The notes beneath the pieces were generated by a model. That model did not search any database and had not been told where the DNA came from. It worked only from the letters and a program-made list of their open reading frames with translations. A stretch of 64,000 nucleotides of DNA from Microbacterium sp. STN6 (GTDB lineage: Bacteria > Actinomycetota > Actinomycetes > Actinomycetales > Microbacteriaceae): contig NZ_JAPMIT010000004.1 of assembly GCF_026410545.1 (NCBI RefSeq), positions 62,001 to 126,000 of the forward strand, read 5' to 3'. The position numbers and the translations under genes are program-made. Shown piece by piece: positions 1 through 7,876 of the stretch (positions within the stretch are counted from its first letter, which is position 1; every line of letters starts with the position of its first letter).

Positions 1-317
1 TCGGCGGGATTCGGTGTGGTGAGGTCGTCGGCAACCTGGATGAGCGTGCGATAGGCCCGCCTGATGTTGTTGTGACGCACTGCGTCGGCCAGCGTGGTCG
101 CCGCCTCCGCGACCGATGTCCGGCCGTCGCTCTTGACCGGGATGAGGCGAACGCGTGACGCGCTCGCGATCTTCTCGATCGTGGAGGCGGTGGGATCGCG
201 GCGGCCGTTCTCGATCGCCGCGATATTCGAGCGCTGGATGCCACTGTGCTTTGCGGCGTCAGTGAGGCTGAGGCCGGCGCGAACGCGGGCTTGCTTCAGC
301 GAGCTCTGGATACTCAT
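1..317 (-). CDS. XRE-family helix-turn-helix regulator, 3' end beyond the window
   Basis: The reading frame starts at ATG 317 and runs left off the edge with 105 codons visible. Residues 1-60 look like a lambda-repressor-type helix-turn-helix: KQARVRAGLSLTDAAKHSG, then the recognition segment IQRSNIAAIENGRRDPT. The next 45 residues (TSVAEAATTLADAVRHNNIR) are helical and unassigned. The start is supported by AAAGAGG just upstream of the ATG. It begins inside the last 59 bases of the membrane-protein gene above it, so the two are probably co-transcribed. Small proteins of this build are often antitoxins or autoregulators of a partner gene that would lie left of the window. That role is inferred only. 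Confidence 0.8.
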   Translation of the reverse strand, partial: MSIQSSLKQARVRAGLSLTDAAKHSGIQRSNIAAIENGRRDPTASTIEKIASASRVRLIPVKSDGRTSVAEAATTLADAVRHNNIRRAYRTLIQVADDLTTPNPA

Positions 318-1338
318 CGCTCACCTCTTTGTTAGTGTCGAATTCGATACTACCGCGCAATGCCGCCGAACGGTGGCGCAGGCTCCCGATCGCGAAGAGC
401 CCGATGCCGATGAGCAGCCACCCGACCAGTACGACTACGGGCTCGGCGATGCCGTGGCCGTTGAAGAACGCGACGTCGCGCAGCAGTGTTCCCGTGGCTC
501 CCGGCGGAAGCAGCTGGCCGATTTGGCCCCACGGCTGCGGCAACAGCTCCGGTGCGCTGGTGACTCCGGAGAGCGGGTTTCCGAGCGCGATCAGAAGCAC
601 GCCCGCGATCCCGATGCCGATCCCCTTGAGGGCCCGTTCGAGCCCGAGCACCAGGAGCGCTGTCGCCGCGATCCCGAGCATGGCGGACAGCGACAGCTGC
701 AGATAGTGCTCGTTGAAGGTTCCGACGGCGAAGAGCGTGCCGACCAGGCCGAACCCTCCGAAGATCGTGAAGCCGCCGATCGTGAGGATGCGCCGCCAGA
801 CCCCGAGGATCATGGCCATGATTCCAACAGCGGCGATCCACCCGCCGAGTGCGATCGGGAGTGCGCCGGCCGCAAGCCCGACGCCTTTCGGGTCGCGGTG
901 GGTGAATGGCTGGACATCGGTCGTGGTTACCGCCGTGTGCGCGCCGACGCCGAGATGCTGCGCCGTCTGCTTCAGAATGTTCGCGACGGCGGGGCTGGCT
1001 GCCGTCGCGTAGTCCAGCCGCGTTCCCGTTGTGGTGACCACGAACGCGCCGTAGACGGTGCGGTCCCTGATCTGCGTGATCGCCTCACCCTCTGACGAGG
1101 CGGTGTGGAAGTCCCAGTCCTTTGGTCCTGCCTTGTCGAGCGCGGCCTCCAGCTCAGTTCGTTGCGCCTGCGTCGCGGCGATGGAAATCGGAATATCGTG
1201 CGCGCTCGAGTGGACGTTCGGAAGGGTGAACGCGAGCACCAGCCCGGCCATGATGGCGATGAGAATCACCCCGACCACGAGCATCCGTCGCCAGGTCGAG
1301 ACAGGCGCGGTGGGTGTCGGCGATGCCGTGAGTACCAT
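259..1338 (-). CDS. Multi-pass membrane protein, ABC-2/YhgE-Pip-like
   Basis: 359 residues. One membrane helix at about 19-38 is followed by a long outside domain (about 39-150) and five or so helices between 153 and 320, then a charged tail. This one-helix, large loop, helix-cluster plan is that of YhgE/Pip and DUF3533 proteins and ABC-2 type permeases. No ATPase partner is visible here. ATG 1338 is preferred over TTG 1353 because AAAGAGAAG lies just before it. It is transcribed away from the TetR gene at 1428, with two matching operator-like sites between them, so it is probably that repressor's target. A transport or drug-efflux role is inferred; the substrate is unknown. Confidence 0.75.
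   Translation of the reverse strand: MVLTASPTPTAPVSTWRRMLVVGVILIAIMAGLVLAFTLPNVHSSAHDIPISIAATQAQRTELEAALDKAGPKDWDFHTASSEGEAITQIRDRTVYGAFVVTTTGTRLDYATAASPAVANILKQTAQHLGVGAHTAVTTTDVQPFTHRDPKGVGLAAGALPIALGGWIAAVGIMAMILGVWRRILTIGGFTIFGGFGLVGTLFAVGTFNEHYLQLSLSAMLGIAATALLVLGLERALKGIGIGIAGVLLIALGNPLSGVTSAPELLPQPWGQIGQLLPPGATGTLLRDVAFFNGHGIAEPVVVLVGWLLIGIGLFAIGSLRHRSAALRGSIEFDTNKEVSDEYPELAEASPRSRRPQPH
334..351. promoter_or_regulatory. Candidate operator palindrome of the XRE regulator
   Basis: AGTGTCGAATTCGATACT is an 18-bp inverted repeat with one mismatched pair, centred on GAATTC. It ends 17 bases upstream of the XRE start codon and lies inside the 3' coding end of the membrane-protein gene. Its size and position fit an autoregulatory XRE operator. 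The assignment is inferred. Confidence 0.45.
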
Positions 1339-1357
1339 GATCTTCTCTTTCAATAGA

Positions 1358-1370
1358 ATACGAGCCGTAT
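1358..1370. promoter_or_regulatory. Candidate TetR operator, site 1
   Basis: ATACGAGCCGTAT has 5-bp inverted arms (ATACG and CGTAT). It lies 20 bases upstream of the membrane-protein start. Read on the other strand it shares the core TACGGYTCGTAT with site 2 at 1402-1414. Confidence 0.55.
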
Positions 1371-1401
1371 CTAGTCACTGGCTGCTAGGCTAGCACACTA
1401 A

Positions 1402-1414
1402 GTACGGTTCGTAT
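1402..1414. promoter_or_regulatory. Candidate TetR operator, site 2
   Basis: GTACGGTTCGTAT repeats the site 1 core and lies just before the AGGAGG ribosome binding site of the TetR gene. A site next to each divergent gene is the usual layout for a TetR repressor controlling itself and its neighbour. Confidence 0.55.
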
Positions 1415-1427
1415 CTAGGAGGTTCGA

Positions 1428-2018
1428 ATGGCTCAGGTCCGAACGCGCCGGCGAAACGAGGAGTTGCTCGAGGCGATCCATGCCGCCGTGCTCGATGAAC
1501 TGCATGACCACGGTTACGCCGGCGTCACGTTCGAGGGTGTTGCGCGGCGGGCTCGCACCAGCAAGCCCGTGCTGTACCGCCGCTACCGGTCCCGCGCGCA
1601 CCTGGTCACCGATGCCGTGCTTCAATCCGCGGCGGACCAAACGGCCTGGAAGCAGACCGGGTCACTGCGCGGAGATCTGATCGCACTCCTGAGTGGTCTC
1701 GCCGATCAGTTCGAGCGTTTCGGCGGTGACACCTATCTCGGCCTCCTCTCAGAGGCCGACGAGAACCTGATCGGGGACGCCCTCGAGACCGTCGGCACGG
1801 TGAACCACGAGGCCATGCTCGACCTGTTCGACGCCGCACGGCAGCGTGGTGAACTTGGCCCCGCACCGATCTCCGAGCAGGTGGCCGCGGCGCCGGTGTC
1901 GCTGATCCGGCACGGCGCGCTCCTTGTCCGCGAATTCGGCGCGGAGACAATCGTGACCATCGTCGATGAGGTCGTGATCCCGCTGCTCAAGGCCGTCAGC
2001 GGCACGCCTTCGAGCTAG
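1428..2018 (+). CDS. TetR/AcrR-family transcriptional repressor
   Basis: 196 residues, the usual TetR length. The N-terminal helix-turn-helix is clear: an LLEAIHAAVLDELHDHGYAG helix, then VTFEGVARRARTSKPVLYRRY, with the family's conserved turn before the YRRYRSRAHLV segment. The C-terminal half (about 70-196) is the variable ligand-binding and dimer domain. AGGAGG at 1417-1422 sits 5 bases before ATG 1428. It is divergent from the membrane-protein gene, with paired TACGGYTCGTAT-type sites between them. The ligand is unknown. Confidence 0.9.
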   Translation: MAQVRTRRRNEELLEAIHAAVLDELHDHGYAGVTFEGVARRARTSKPVLYRRYRSRAHLVTDAVLQSAADQTAWKQTGSLRGDLIALLSGLADQFERFGGDTYLGLLSEADENLIGDALETVGTVNHEAMLDLFDAARQRGELGPAPISEQVAAAPVSLIRHGALLVREFGAETIVTIVDEVVIPLLKAVSGTPSS

Positions 2019-2047
2019 CGACGGTCGCGGGCCGTATGTCGCGAGCC

Positions 2048-2680
2048 CTATTTGCTGCGCGCTGCTGTCAAATAGGGCTGGATCAGGGGGAGGAACAGCT
2101 CGTCAACGACCGAGCGTATGCGCTCGGCTGGAACGGGTACGGGGTTCATCAGCATGTCGAGGCGGATGAGGTCGTAAGGCATGGCGAGTATCGCCGGCGG
2201 CACAGTGGCGAGATCGAGTTCGCCGCGGCGTGCTGCGAGCTGGTACACGGGTCGGTTTTCCGATTGCGCTTCCTCGCCCATCGCGCCTTCGTACAGTTGC
2301 ATCGGGGAGAGCCCCGTTGCCACAGAGAGGCCGTTGAAGGTTGCGGCGGCAGCGATGGCGAAGAACGGGGCGCGGGCGTCGCTGCTCGCGGTGAGGTGCT
2401 CGATGAGATCGTCTCGCAGGTCGCCAGTGTCAGGAACGGCGATCGGGTGTGTGTCTCGGTAGTGGGTGAGGATCGCCAAAACTAGTTCGTGTTTGTTGGC
2501 CCAGCGGCGGTAGAGCACAGGTTCGCTGGTGCGGGCGCGGGCACCGACCGATCCGACGGTGAGGCGCTCGTAACCGCGCGCGGCCAGCTCATCCCATCCC
2601 GCATCGAGGATCGCCGCTTCCAACTCGGCTCCGTAGCGTCGCTGCCGTGCCGGGGCGGGCTCTGATTCACCTTTTGTCAC
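2048..2680 (-). CDS. TetR/AcrR-family transcriptional repressor
   Basis: 210 residues with GTG start at 2680; no ATG is available near the N-terminus. The DNA-binding part is residues 18-65 (AILDAGWDELAARGYERLTV, then GSVGARARTSEPVLYRRWANK). The C-terminal part resembles TetR_C domains, with a conserved LDMLMNP segment. It is divergent from the flavin monooxygenase at 2762 and shares an 81-base intergenic region containing two short inverted repeats, so it probably controls that gene. It lies tail to tail with the TetR gene at 1428 but is not a close copy of it. Confidence 0.88.
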   Translation of the reverse strand: MTKGESEPAPARQRRYGAELEAAILDAGWDELAARGYERLTVGSVGARARTSEPVLYRRWANKHELVLAILTHYRDTHPIAVPDTGDLRDDLIEHLTASSDARAPFFAIAAAATFNGLSVATGLSPMQLYEGAMGEEAQSENRPVYQLAARRGELDLATVPPAILAMPYDLIRLDMLMNPVPVPAERIRSVVDELFLPLIQPYLTAARSK

Positions 2681-2691
2681 GCACTCACTAT

Positions 2692-2709
2692 AGAAAGACT
2701 TGACTTTCT
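2692..2709. promoter_or_regulatory. Candidate TetR operator between repressor and monooxygenase
   Basis: AGAAAG-ACTTGA-CTTTCT is an 18-bp inverted repeat with perfect 6-bp arms, 12 bases upstream of the TetR start codon. A second short palindrome, GTCTTCAAGAC, lies at 2725-2735. Confidence 0.45.
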
Positions 2710-2724
2710 TGGCAACTGCTCCTA

Positions 2725-2735
2725 GTCTTCAAGAC
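2725..2735. promoter_or_regulatory. Second palindrome before the monooxygenase
   Basis: GTCTTCAAGAC has 5-bp perfect arms around one central base. It is 27 bases upstream of the monooxygenase start and could overlap its promoter. Operator function is inferred. Confidence 0.35.
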
Positions 2736-2761
2736 AGAAGAACCTATCTTGAGGAGTTGTC

Positions 2762-4357
2762 GTGCAGAAGGACCAGAGGAACGTTGTCGGGCAGGATTCC
2801 ACGGCGGTCTTGGTCGTGGGTGCCGGTCCCACGGGTTTGACAATGGCAGTGTCCCTGGCGCGCAGCGGGATCCCGTTCCGTGTGATCGATGCGGAGCCGG
2901 GCCCGCGCCCGGGTTCGCGTGGCAAGGGCGTGCAGCCGCGCTCTCTGGAAATCTTCGAGGATCTGGGCATCGCGAGCAGGGTCATCGCGAACGGCCAGCT
3001 GGCGATGCCGATGAACTCGACCGGCCCAGACGGCCGCGTTGTCCACGGCGGAGCGATCCCGGAGTCCTTGCGCGACCGGCCAGATATTCCATACGCGGCA
3101 AGCCTCATCACACCCGAGTGGCGTGTCGAAGAGGCGCTGCGGCTCCGTCTGGAAGAGCTGGGCGGCCGGGTGGAGTTCGGCACCGAATTGGTGAGCCTGT
3201 CACAGGATGACGACGGCGTGAAGGCCGAGATCGTCTCCGGCGGAGTGACGTCGACTATTACGTCGCGGTGGCTGGTCGGAGCCGACGGCGGGCACAGCGT
3301 CACCCGCAAGCAGATCGGTGCGACCTTTGTCGGCGAAACGCGTGAGGACGTCAGAGTGACGATCGCGGATCTTCCCGTAACCGGCCTGAGCAGGGAAGCG
3401 TGGGAGACCTGGCGCCATCCGGAGGGGCTCCTGAGCCTGTCCCCTCTGCCGTCCACCGATCTGTTCCAATACATCGCGAGTCTCGCCCCTGGGGCCGAGC
3501 CCCGTCTGGACCTTCCCGGCCTGCAAGCGACTCTGGAGAGGAGAACGGGTCGCAGCGACATTCGCCTGCACGAGCCGGTGTGGACGTCGGTGTGGCGCGC
3601 GAACGTTCGCCTGGTCGAGCACTACCGCGTCGGTAACGTGTTCCTCGCAGGCGACGCCGCGCACATCCACTCGCCGGCTGGCGGACAAGGCATGAACACG
3701 GGCGTCCAGGACGGCTACAACCTGGCCTGGAAGCTCGCCGCCGTTGTAGGCAATAACGCACCGGTGGAGCTGCTGGACACGTACGAGTCGGAGCGGCGGC
3801 CCGTCGCCATGCACGTGCTGGCCCAGTCCAACGCGCGCCTGGCCGAGACGATCAAGACCAACGGTCTCCCCGTGAAGCGGGACGCGAGCACGATCGAACT
3901 CGACGTCGGATATCGGGGCTCGGAGCTCGCCTCGGACGACCGGAATGATCAGAGCTCGCTGCGTGCGGGAGACCGCGCGCCAGACGCGACAGGGCTGACC
4001 ACGACCGGCGGACGTCGCCGGCTATTCGACCTGATCGGCGGCGGCCTGTTCACCCTGCTGTCCTTCGGCCCCACGACGCTGGCCGGCCTCTCGATCCCGG
4101 GACTGCGAATACTTCATGTCGTGCCCGAGCCACAGCGCGAAGGCGAAATAGCGGATGACGGGCGCAATCTCGTCCGCTCTTACGAGGCGGCCCAGAACAC
4201 CCTCGTCGTGATCCGACCTGACGGGTACATCGGCCTCATCTCGGACGCAGGCGACTCCGACACCGTGAGCCGTTACCTCCTCGGGTTCGCATCCGGCGAC
4301 GTGCAGCCGGGAGCCAGCCAGAGCCCAGTGCGGCTACCTGATCTTCAGCGAATATAA
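2762..4357 (+). CDS. FAD-dependent aromatic-ring monooxygenase (class A flavoprotein)
   Basis: 531 residues. It has the three marks of class A flavoprotein hydroxylases: the FAD dinucleotide motif GAGPTG at 20-25, the DG motif in WLVGADGGHSVTR near 175, and the GD motif FLAGDAAHIHSPAGGQGMN near 295-313. The last 130 residues form the thioredoxin-like C-terminal domain typical of the PheA/TfdB branch (phenol, pentachlorophenol, tetracycline and rifampicin hydroxylases). These enzymes use NAD(P)H and oxygen to hydroxylate an aromatic substrate. GTG 2762 is supported by GAGGAG at 2751-2756. The neighbouring TetR suggests induction by the substrate, perhaps an antibiotic or plant phenolic. The exact substrate cannot be read from sequence. 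Confidence 0.88.
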   Translation: MQKDQRNVVGQDSTAVLVVGAGPTGLTMAVSLARSGIPFRVIDAEPGPRPGSRGKGVQPRSLEIFEDLGIASRVIANGQLAMPMNSTGPDGRVVHGGAIPESLRDRPDIPYAASLITPEWRVEEALRLRLEELGGRVEFGTELVSLSQDDDGVKAEIVSGGVTSTITSRWLVGADGGHSVTRKQIGATFVGETREDVRVTIADLPVTGLSREAWETWRHPEGLLSLSPLPSTDLFQYIASLAPGAEPRLDLPGLQATLERRTGRSDIRLHEPVWTSVWRANVRLVEHYRVGNVFLAGDAAHIHSPAGGQGMNTGVQDGYNLAWKLAAVVGNNAPVELLDTYESERRPVAMHVLAQSNARLAETIKTNGLPVKRDASTIELDVGYRGSELASDDRNDQSSLRAGDRAPDATGLTTTGGRRRLFDLIGGGLFTLLSFGPTTLAGLSIPGLRILHVVPEPQREGEIADDGRNLVRSYEAAQNTLVVIRPDGYIGLISDAGDSDTVSRYLLGFASGDVQPGASQSPVRLPDLQRI

Positions 4358-4471
4358 GGGCCGCTGAGCGGCGTCACTCCGGCAGGAGTGCGGTGATGAA
4401 GTCGACCTCGGACGCAGAGACGAACGCCGACGGCTGTGCATACTCCGCGAGCTGTCGCGCGTTGGCCTCAT

Positions 4472-5134
4472 TCAGTTCTGGCGTCGTCGAGACAAGGGCG
4501 CATCCGCGAACTGGTGGTCGACGCGCGGATACCCTTCGTCGATCACGCGCCCACGATAGATGTTGCGCAGCAGATGCGACTCCTCGTACAGGCGCTGCGT
4601 CATATACGGACTGGTCGTGAGCAGGAAGTCGGCCGCGAGGAAGTTGCGGATGACGTTGGCGACGCGCGCCGCCGCATCCCCGATGTCGTAGCCCATGCGC
4701 TTCAGCGGTGTTCCGTGCCAGGTGTTGAGATACACCTGCCCGGCGCGCTTGCTGAACTCGACCGGGAAGGTCGCGTTGTTGACAAGGTAGCCGCTGGTGG
4801 CGAGCGCGCGGTAGTAGCCGCTCGTTCCCGGCTTCACAAAGCGAACGTTGCGCTCGCCGGCGAACTCTGCCACGAACGAGGCGTTGTCGTCGGGATGCTG
4901 CGACAGCACCCATACGTGCGTGAGTCGGGCAAAGTCAGGGTCGGCGCGGAGGCCCCGGAAGATCGCCTCCGGGTTGCAGAGAGCGCCGTTGCCTCCGAAC
5001 GATTCGTAGAGGACCTGATTCGCCACGATGGGCCGCGATCGCCAGAACGCGTAGACCTCGAGCCGACGCGCTCGGGGCACCTTCCACCACGATTCGCGCA
5101 CGCGCGAAGAGAGGCGACGCGCACGGGAGGGCAT
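4472..5134 (-). pseudogene. Truncated CDP-glycerol glycerophosphotransferase family gene
   Basis: The frame from ATG 5134 gives 220 residues matching the N-terminal and central part of the Glyphos_transf family (teichoic-acid backbone enzymes): PIVANQVLYESFGGNGALCN, then LNTWHGTPLKRMG with the family's conserved TWHGTPLK, then FLLTTSPYM and the GxPRxD box as GYPRVDHQF. It stops at 4472, right after GYPRVD, where family members continue for well over 100 residues. In the next frame, translation carries on to a stop at 4374 (ending ANARQLAEYAQPSAFVSASE...), which may be a displaced C-terminus. I read this as a frameshift or deletion remnant. A short active form is possible but unlikely. Confidence 0.65.
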
Positions 5135-5299
5135 GCACAGAAAGTACCAGCTATTGATTTTCTGTGTGCCTTCTCTGCCGCGCACTCGGGTGTGCTTTGA
5201 GTCCGGGCATCCTGTCTGTTCAAGAGGGTATTGACGTGGTACTTGTTTTTTGCAAGTGTAGACGCATCCACAAACTGGACCCACACGAGGGAGATCACA

Positions 5300-5734
5300 A
5301 TGACGTCGATGTTCGTCAACCTGCCGGTAACCGACCTGGAGCGCGCGAAGGCGTTCTATACGGCCATCGGCGGCACTGTCAATCCGCTCTTCACCGATCA
5401 CAACGCTGCCTGCATCGTGGTCGAGGACGATCACAACTACTTCATGCTGCTCACGCGAGACTTCTTCCAGACCTTCACCGACCTGCCGATCGGCGATCCG
5501 AAGACGAATCCCTCGGTGACCGTGGCCATGTTCTTCGACAGCCGCGACGAGGTCGATGCGACCGTTGCCGACGGGCTCGCCGCGGGCGGCACGGAGGCAC
5601 AGCCGGCCTCCGACTACGGCTTCATGTACCAGCGCCAGCTCACCGACCCCGACGGCAACATTCTCGAGTTCGGCTGGATGGATCCTGCCGCCGCCGAACA
5701 GGGCCCCGAGGCGTTCGCCGCGCAGCAGGCCTGA
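5300..5734 (+). CDS. VOC (glyoxalase-fold) family protein
   Basis: 144 residues with the beta-alpha-beta-beta-beta units of the vicinal oxygen chelate fold: VNLPVTDLERAKAFYTAIGG at the N-terminus and YQRQLTDPDGNILEFGWMD at the C-terminus. The closing DPDGNILEF is the usual metal-site strand of these proteins. Members are metal-dependent isomerases, dioxygenases or binding proteins. GAGGGAG at 5287-5293 sits before ATG 5300. The HxlR gene starts 5 bases after its stop, so they form one transcript; an enzyme paired with an electrophile-sensing regulator suggests detoxification. The substrate is unknown. Confidence 0.88.
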   Translation: MTSMFVNLPVTDLERAKAFYTAIGGTVNPLFTDHNAACIVVEDDHNYFMLLTRDFFQTFTDLPIGDPKTNPSVTVAMFFDSRDEVDATVADGLAAGGTEAQPASDYGFMYQRQLTDPDGNILEFGWMDPAAAEQGPEAFAAQQA

Positions 5735-5739
5735 GGCCC

Positions 5740-6381
5740 ATGGCGGCACGCGAGTACGGGCAGTACTGCGGCGTCACGCGCGCCCTGGAACTGGTGGGCG
5801 AGCGCTGGGCGCTGCTCATCGTGCGGGACCTGCTCGTTGGGCCGCGTCGTTATGGAGAGCTCGCCGCGGGGCTGCCGCGCATCCCGAGCAACATTCTGGC
5901 GGCGCGGCTCAAAGAGTTGCAGGCGGCGGGCATTATCAGACGGATGCCGCGCTCACGCGTCATCGTCTACGAGTTGACACCATATGGGCGTGAGCTCGAA
6001 CCCGTCGTGCTCGCCCTCGGCGCCTGGGGATTCAAGGCGATGGGTGAGCCGCGTGACGAGCAGATCGTCACAGCCGATTCGATGACGATGGCCCTGCGCA
6101 CCGCCTTTCGGCCGGACGTTGCGGCGGGTCTGCCGGCGACCGCCTACGCGGCGCACTTCGGGCCGGCCGAACTGCTCGTTCGCGTAGCCGGGTCGGCCCT
6201 CGAGGTGGCGCAGGGAGACGGTCCGGTCGATCTTGCCTTCGCCGCCGGCCCGGGAATACGCCGCGTGATCTCGGGCGAGCTTGCCCCGGCTCGCGCGATC
6301 GCCACCGGCGTGGTCGAGGTGCTGCGCGGGCCGGACGACCTGCTCGACCGCTTCGCGAGCACGTTCCATCTGGCCGCGTGA
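5740..6381 (+). CDS. HxlR-family regulator with C-terminal sterol-carrier-like domain
   Basis: 213 residues. Residues 5-95 are an HxlR winged helix: YCGVTRALELVGERWALLIV, then RDLLVGPRRYGELAAGLPRI, SNILAARLKELQAAGII and the wing RVIVYELTPYGRELEP. Cys10 near the N-terminus is the position used for redox sensing in some HxlR/DUF24 proteins. Residues about 120-213 resemble an SCP2-like fold, a known extension in actinobacterial members. It is co-transcribed with the VOC gene (5-base gap) and may regulate that operon. Confidence 0.87.
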   Translation: MAAREYGQYCGVTRALELVGERWALLIVRDLLVGPRRYGELAAGLPRIPSNILAARLKELQAAGIIRRMPRSRVIVYELTPYGRELEPVVLALGAWGFKAMGEPRDEQIVTADSMTMALRTAFRPDVAAGLPATAYAAHFGPAELLVRVAGSALEVAQGDGPVDLAFAAGPGIRRVISGELAPARAIATGVVEVLRGPDDLLDRFASTFHLAA

Positions 6382-6417
6382 GACTGGCGCGTCAGTGGTT
6401 GTCGGTAGGTTTGGACA

Positions 6418-7272
6418 ATGCGACAAGGGCCTGTGAAGCAGCAGCGAATAGCGGAAGCGCGGGAGGCGGCCAGGACGGCCCGGGAGCTCCGCGAGCGGAA
6501 GGCGCGCCGCCGCAAGGTCCTCATACCGCTCGTGGCGACGCTCGGCGTGCTGGTGGTGGTCGCCGGAATTCTGGTGGTGCTCGCACTTCAGCCGAAGAGC
6601 GCGCCCGCGGCCGCCACGGCGAACGGACCGAAGAACATGATCTCGGGCGGGATCGCCTTCACGGGCAAGAACGGTCAGCTCGCGCCGGTTGAGACGGCGG
6701 CTCTGAAGAAGGCCGAGGAGCCCCGGCCGACGAGCTGGCCGTCGAATGACACACGGGCCCACATCCAGACCTACATCGACTGGACATGCCCCGCATGCCG
6801 GGCTTTCGAGGCGCAGTATGCGGGGACGTTGCAGAGCATGGTCAGCAGCGGGCAGGCAACCCTTGAAGTGTTTCCTGTCGCCATACTCGACCGCAACTAC
6901 ACGACGAACTACTCGACCCGCGCGGCAAACGCCGCGGCATGCGTTGCCAACGACGCCCCCGAGAAGTTTCTCAGCGTGCAGAACGTCATGTACGAGCATC
7001 AGGCCGAGGAGGGGTCTGCGGGCCTCTCGACCGACAACATTCTGAAGCTCGTCCACAGTGCTGGCCTCTCGAGCAGCGATGTCGACTCTTGTATCAGGGG
7101 AACGAGCTTCGCCGCGTGGGTCGCCGCGCAGACGGGGCGGGTCGCGAGCGACGATGCTCTGATGCTGACGACAAACGGACTCAGGGGCTTCTCGACCCCG
7201 ACCATCGTCGTGAACGGCACCGCCTGGGACCGTACGTCAGATCTCGACGCGTTTCTGAAGGGCAACGGCTGA
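6418..7272 (+). CDS. Membrane-anchored DsbA-like thiol-disulfide protein
   Basis: 284 residues. A basic cytoplasmic N-terminus (KARRRKV) leads to one membrane helix at about 34-57, then a low-complexity linker and an outside thioredoxin-fold domain with the motif WTCPACRAF, cysteines at about 124 and 127, and an inserted helical part. The cis-proline loop is seen as GFSTPTIVVNG near the C-terminus. It belongs to the actinobacterial DsbA family (Thioredoxin_4), which forms disulfides in exported proteins. Residue Cys at VDSCIRG could form a second disulfide with the Cys in AAACVAND. It stands alone between HxlR and a convergent YdeI gene. Confidence 0.9.
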   Translation: MRQGPVKQQRIAEAREAARTARELRERKARRRKVLIPLVATLGVLVVVAGILVVLALQPKSAPAAATANGPKNMISGGIAFTGKNGQLAPVETAALKKAEEPRPTSWPSNDTRAHIQTYIDWTCPACRAFEAQYAGTLQSMVSSGQATLEVFPVAILDRNYTTNYSTRAANAAACVANDAPEKFLSVQNVMYEHQAEEGSAGLSTDNILKLVHSAGLSSSDVDSCIRGTSFAAWVAAQTGRVASDDALMLTTNGLRGFSTPTIVVNGTAWDRTSDLDAFLKGNG

Positions 7273-7291
7273 GTCTCGACCTCCACCGGCT

Positions 7292-7876
7292 CTACGAGCG
7301 GGGCCGCTGCGGGTAGATCGTCTCGTGGCGCTCGAGCATCTCGACGTACTGCGCGATCTTGCGGGCCCGAGTCTCGGCGCGCTTCACGGTCCCGATGCGG
7401 AACAGAATCGCGAACCGGTTCTGGCTGCTGAGCGTCGCGAAGAATGCGCTTGCCTCGGCATTCGCCTGCAGAGCGGATGCCAGGTCCGCCGGCACCTCGG
7501 CCGTGCGGGTCGAGCCGTACGCGGAATCCCACCGACCGTTTTCCTTCGCGCGCTGGATCTCGCGGAGACCGGCGGGGCGCATCCGCTCGCTTTCAATGAG
7601 GGCGAGCGCCTTGTCTCGGTTGATCTGCGACCAGATGCTGCGGGCGGTTCGCGGGGTAAAGGTCTGCAGGTAATGGTCGTCGTCGAGCCTGGCCTTCGGG
7701 CCGTCGATCCAGCCGAAGCAGAGGGCCGTCTCGACGGCCTGCGGGTACGTGACGCTGGGGTGGGCGCCGCCCTTCTTGCCGATCGCGAGCCTGATGCCGG
7801 CGGATGCTGCGTGGTTCGCCTCGAGCCAGGATTCCCAGGCGGCGTCGTCGGAGCAGTACAGGATGTCGTAGGTCAC
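7292..7876 (-). CDS. YdeI/OmpD-associated family protein
   Basis: 194 residues, typical length for the family. Recognisable segments are WESWLEANHA, AIGKKGG, VTYPQAVETALCFGWIDG, TFTPRTARSIWSQIN and the C-terminal YVEMLERHETIYPQ. The biochemical function is not established; members have been linked to bacteriocin or peptide resistance. Start GTG 7876 overlaps the stop of the upstream LacI gene in a GTGA arrangement, so the two are translated together. Why a LacI regulator is coupled to it is unclear. Confidence 0.85.
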   Translation of the reverse strand: MTYDILYCSDDAAWESWLEANHAASAGIRLAIGKKGGAHPSVTYPQAVETALCFGWIDGPKARLDDDHYLQTFTPRTARSIWSQINRDKALALIESERMRPAGLREIQRAKENGRWDSAYGSTRTAEVPADLASALQANAEASAFFATLSSQNRFAILFRIGTVKRAETRARKIAQYVEMLERHETIYPQRPRS

